12,468 bases of DNA from assembly GCA_001574975.1 (NCBI GenBank), contig KQ965802.1:11997-24464 (forward strand), written 5' to 3'. This stretch comes from Gonapodya prolifera JEL478 (taxonomy: Eukaryota > Monoblepharomycota > Monoblepharidomycetes > Monoblepharidales > Gonapodyaceae). The translations under genes and the position numbers were made by a program. Positions 7,920 through 12,468 of the stretch are shown piece after piece. The notes under the pieces were generated by a model, which saw only the letters and a list, made by a program, of their open reading frames with translations, made no database searches and had not been told where the DNA came from. Position 1 is the first letter of the stretch. Each line of letters opens with the position of its first letter.

Positions 7920-8818
7920 ACTTTCTTGCCTTTCACCGTTTTCATGCTTCTAGAGATTTGAGAAGAATTGAAAAAATTTCTCTCTTTTGGTTTTTCATAT
8001 GTTTAGGTGTTAACATTTTTGGCCAAGTGAGAAAACCCCGCTGGAAGTATTGCATCACAAAGACTGCAGAAAGACTATGTTGTAGATAGTTGTTCATATC
8101 TCTCCTGGAGTTCTCCTCCTGTCTGTCCTCAACGGGAACACCAAAGACAGAGTATACATGATGTGCCCACAGTTCTGAAGGACAGAGAGGCTGAGTATGA
8201 TTGGCAAGGAGCTCACACCATGCACAGAAGAAGCTTTGAGGTGCCGTGTGTTGGATAAGACGCAGTTGCACTTGAAGCTGAGTTCATTCCTGATGAGCAC
8301 TGCAGAATCCAATGGTGACAGTCTCCCAACAGGGATTGCACCAAAACACATGGAAAATCAAAATCACACTATTTCACAAAAAAGAGTGAAGTTTAAGAAA
8401 AAAATTAATTATGTACCAAAATGGGGCAAAACTTCAGATTCCGTGGTTGAAACTATTGCTTGTTTTTACATTATTTCAGTGGCAAAAATAACTTTGGTAG
8501 TTTTTACTGGAACATATTCTTTTCTGACTCAACAAATTTACAGAGCTTTTAAATTTTACTGGACACTAGTCAGTCATCAAGGAGCTGTTTGTTGTGATAT
8601 ATCAATAGGAAACTACAATGCTCACATCTTTTGATTCTCTTTGTGTCTTGTTTAGATACTGACTGCCAGTCATTTATCCTCAAAAATGAACAACTGTGAC
8701 ATACATATTTTAAGTTATGAAAATATTGATGAAAATAGCAAAATACTTTGGCATCATGTGTACCGACACTTGAATTATAAAAACCACGTAATTTTTTCAA
8801 CATTGTATATAGAACTAA
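7920..8818. other. Gene-poor stretch with an imperfect inverted repeat
   Basis: No gene is recognised. A plus-strand frame (8197-8634) and a minus-strand frame (8271-7942) overlap over 8197-8271; both lack familiar motifs and I treat them as chance or as fragments of an unknown element. Bases about 7984-8009 and 8339-8363 are inverted copies of one another (21 of 25 aligned positions by eye). The 3' side of UTP25 begins at 8819. Confidence 0.45.
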
Positions 8819-11323
8819 TCAAGCAAAGAGCCATGCCTTTCTTTCGTGCCCATGTTTGCTGAGCTGTCGAGCTCGTTGTTCACCAAGAATCCTTTCAAGT
8901 TTAAGTTTGTCAAACTTTGAGAATAAAGCCGTTACAGAGGGGTTTCCTGAAAGGCCAATATTACGGAGATGAAAATGGGAGGCACCGCAGTTAACACATT
9001 ATTTTGTCCTCACCTTTGACGGTACGTCCACTACTCTGCAGCGCAAAGAATTTAACAAACTCAGCATAGAAGTCAGCCACAAGAGGTAAAGTATAGAACA
9101 CCAGTTGTTCCATTCCACGGAGTTTGTATCTGTGGTAAAAATGGAACCTCTCAGTTACCAAGAGAAGCTTGAGCTTTCCATTCATAAAGTGGGATCTTGA
9201 ACGATTAACACTTGGCCCTGGTGTGTACCTGCACAACCCTGTTACAACACTGATCATGCACTTTTCAAAAGACTGACAAACTCACTCCGAAAGCTCTCCA
9301 AATTCTATGCCTTTCTCTTCAAGATGATTTCTCAATTTGAGAAAGTCGAAATAATGGGATATGAAAACTATGGTGGACTGGTTCACGCTTTTGAGAACCC
9401 TCTCCACGAAAAAATTGAATCTAAGATCGGAATCGTGTTCAGGGGATGTAGCACTCTCTGACCCTTCGACAAATTGAAAGGTTTGCGGGACATCTCCACT
9501 CGTCTTTGAAATAGCGCCGTCTCGGTAGCTGGTCTTGACATACAAAGAGCCTGAAATGTTGGCACAAAGAGAGGACGAGAGATGTAACAGTTCTGGGAAT
9601 AAGTAGGAAGAGAGAAGAATTGACTGTCTCAAGTATTTCGCTTTCCCATCCTACAGTTTGAAAAAAACACATCGTATGAAATCCCATCGCATGAGAGCTA
9701 TAACAAGATGAACATTCTCACCAAATTCCAGCTTCTCACTCGGGAGAAATTGCAATCGTGATTCTCTTTGGGAATCGTGTTTAAGTTCTCAAATATAACC
9801 TGAACATGATCAAAGTTCTGCTGCAATATGACATCCGCATGATCGAGAATGACAACTTCAATAGACGAAAGAAAGTCAGCCTGGATCGTAGGTTTTCCCT
9901 TTGTTCTAACCGGAGGGTCACAGACGTCAGAAAATAAGTCGAACTTATTGACTCACACTCCATCCATCGCCATGCGAAGACCCAAAGGGCTTGCAATTAA
10001 AATATCAGAGCTATAGAAATCCGAGAACAACTTCATATTCTTCCCCGAAAATTGCACTCCAACACGAAACGAATCGTCAATGTTGCCACCAAAGATGCGC
10101 TTGTAGTCTTCCGGCTTGCTTTCATCAAGAGCATTTTGTTCTGATGAACTTGAGTATTCTTTGAGGAATCGCTGCCAATTCTCCTGTTGCTTTGTACCTG
10201 ATAGAGCGGCGAGCTGTTTGACGATAGCCAACGCAGTTGATCGAAATGGCACCAGTAAAAGAACCACAGGACGGGTGAATCCCTGATCGCGTAGTTCCCT
10301 GCGAGTTGACATTTTCTTTACGTAAATATGAGTTGGGCTTATTTATAAAACCCACGGTGTTTCATCCTCAGTTCCTTTGGCAGCCTTCAACTTCTGATTG
10401 TTCTTCAAGACTACATTGCGGTGTCTAAGGAGACACAACGTGTCAGAATTTTCATGACGAATTGCACTTCAGCGAGAGAAACTCACTTGAAGACGTGGTT
10501 GAGAACATGCAAAACGTAGATGGTACGTAGCTCATCTGCGTCAACGTCAAGTTCAAAATTCCTGGGCGTCATGAAAATATCTCGATAGGAGAAGATGTTG
10601 CGAGCAAGCTCCCGATGAAGCGGATTCGAAACCAACTGAATATCCGAAGGCGGAGTTCCGTTTACGACATGTGCAGCCTTCCCACGTTCTTCATTGTGAG
10701 AAAGGAATCCATCGAGAAGCCGAGATTTCAATTGTGACGCGATGGTTGCTGGAGAAGACGTTGATTGGAGTCCGTCACTTGCAGGTACACGGAGCACACC
10801 GTTGATCGATGAGAGATCCATCCCCTCTTCCAGATCGAGAGTCCGAGTGACAAACTCTCCTGCAGCGGTTGCGTTGATTTTGTCAACTAGCGTGTTGCTG
10901 ACAGAATCCGCGAATCGTATCCGGAAGAAGTTGGGCACTTTCGAAGCAGAGTCTTCCGGTTCATCGTCATCCATCTCGCTCCCCGAGTCTTCAAGCACTT
11001 CGGATATATTCTGAGGTGTTTTCCCATCCTCTGGTATTTGTAACTCTGCAGGTTTTGAGCCAGGTTCCATTGGCCCTCTCCCAAACGGAGGCGACTCGAG
11101 CTTCCGCTTCTTCCTTGCAAGATGTGAGGAAAGGGCTTCGAAGCTCAATTCATCAGCACCGACTTTCCTCGCCCCAGGATTCGTTCCCGATGAAGCTCCG
11201 AGTCCATTTAGTATTGTGCGAGCTACGTCCGGTTTCCATCTACGGCGACCGCATCAGCCCCTTTTCAGTAGACGGTGACGCAATCGCGCAAGTCACCCAC
11301 CTGTTTCGTCGCTCCTTGGGCAT
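8819..11323 (-). CDS. UTP25: U3 snoRNP-associated protein Utp25 (SSU processome)
   Basis: Eight minus-strand exons: 11323-11301, 11239-10487, 10424-10356, 10298-9957, 9905-9722, 9650-9286, 9228-9014 and 8946-8819. Introns are 51-71 bp, all GT-AG; phases agree throughout to 692 residues and a TGA. Utp25 is a nucleolar component of the 90S pre-ribosome needed for 18S rRNA maturation. It has a DEAD-box helicase-like fold without the catalytic residues. Here [13 protein letters not shown] (289-301) replaces the ATP-binding loop, ASPLGL (384-389) stands in the next motif, and DHAD (417-420) replaces DEAD. The C-terminal part has [36 protein letters not shown] and [18 protein letters not shown], all typical of the family. 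The N-terminal ~220 residues are charged and acidic, as usual. The first exon encodes only MPKERRN plus two bases. Length is close to yeast Utp25 (about 720). Confidence 0.95.
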
Positions 11324-11393
11324 GGTGAGTAAGATTTTTTATATCCAGTTCTGACCACAGCACCGAAGAATCAATTCTTTCTGTGCTTTCTTG
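11324..11393. promoter_or_regulatory. 70 bp intergenic region shared by UTP25 and KRR1
   Basis: Only 70 bp separate the two divergent start codons, so promoter and 5' leader sequences of the two genes must overlap each other or the coding regions. On the minus strand there is a TATA-like TATAAAAAA (about 11343-11335), close to the UTP25 start. I see no other recognisable operator. The arrangement is seen directly; a shared bidirectional promoter is inference. Confidence 0.6.

Positions 11394-12468
<1,075 letters not shown>

Noticed and set aside
8197-8634. A 145-codon plus-strand open frame
   Set aside because: No family motif, AT-rich tail, overlapped by an equally open minus-strand frame, and located between transposon debris and the UTP25 3' end. 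I could not support it as a gene.
11016-11354. A 112-codon plus-strand frame overlapping the start of UTP25
   Set aside because: It lies antisense to well-supported UTP25 exons 1-2 and the intron between them, and has no recognisable motif.

Overview
The window looks like nuclear DNA of a filamentous fungus, most probably a basidiomycete. The reasons are two conserved housekeeping genes cut by many 51-79 bp GT-AG introns (often GTGAGT donors with CTGAC/CTAAT-like branch sites), and neighbouring transposon genes with introns of the same kind. The phylum is inferred; no ribosomal RNA or other species marker is present.

Right third (about 8819-12468), host genes. Two ribosome-biogenesis genes lie head to head, with only 70 bp between their start codons. 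On the minus strand is a complete UTP25 gene (8 exons, 692 residues). On the plus strand is KRR1 (six exons visible, then the window ends inside intron 6). Both products belong to the small-subunit processome (90S pre-ribosome), so the gap may be a shared, bidirectional promoter.

Left third (1-4221), an unusual mobile element. A plus-strand gene with six exons (1176-4221) encodes an HHCC zinc finger, a retroviral-type DDE integrase core, an SH3-like module, a chromodomain and a Ulp1/C48-type cysteine protease in one polypeptide. No reverse transcriptase or gag lies beside it. This fits a Ginger-like (GIN) cut-and-paste DNA transposon, or a Polinton-related relic, better than an LTR retrotransposon. 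One in-frame stop precedes the protease core. Upstream is a large palindromic array of ~59 bp repeats (481-1051). Beyond it, on the minus strand, is a broken intron-containing gene with a ParB-like DGNH motif (1-453). The array and two divergent genes could be parts of one element.

Middle (4290-7920), Ty1/copia wreckage. A plus-strand RNase H tail with polypurine tract and LTR start faces a minus-strand copia body (integrase tail, reverse transcriptase, deleted RNase H, polypurine tract, 187 bp LTR), tail to tail. A second minus-strand LTR-like segment at about 7632-7919 resembles the plus-strand LTR start, so at least two copia families are nested here. The stretches 4880-5660 and 7920-8818 hold no gene I can recognise.
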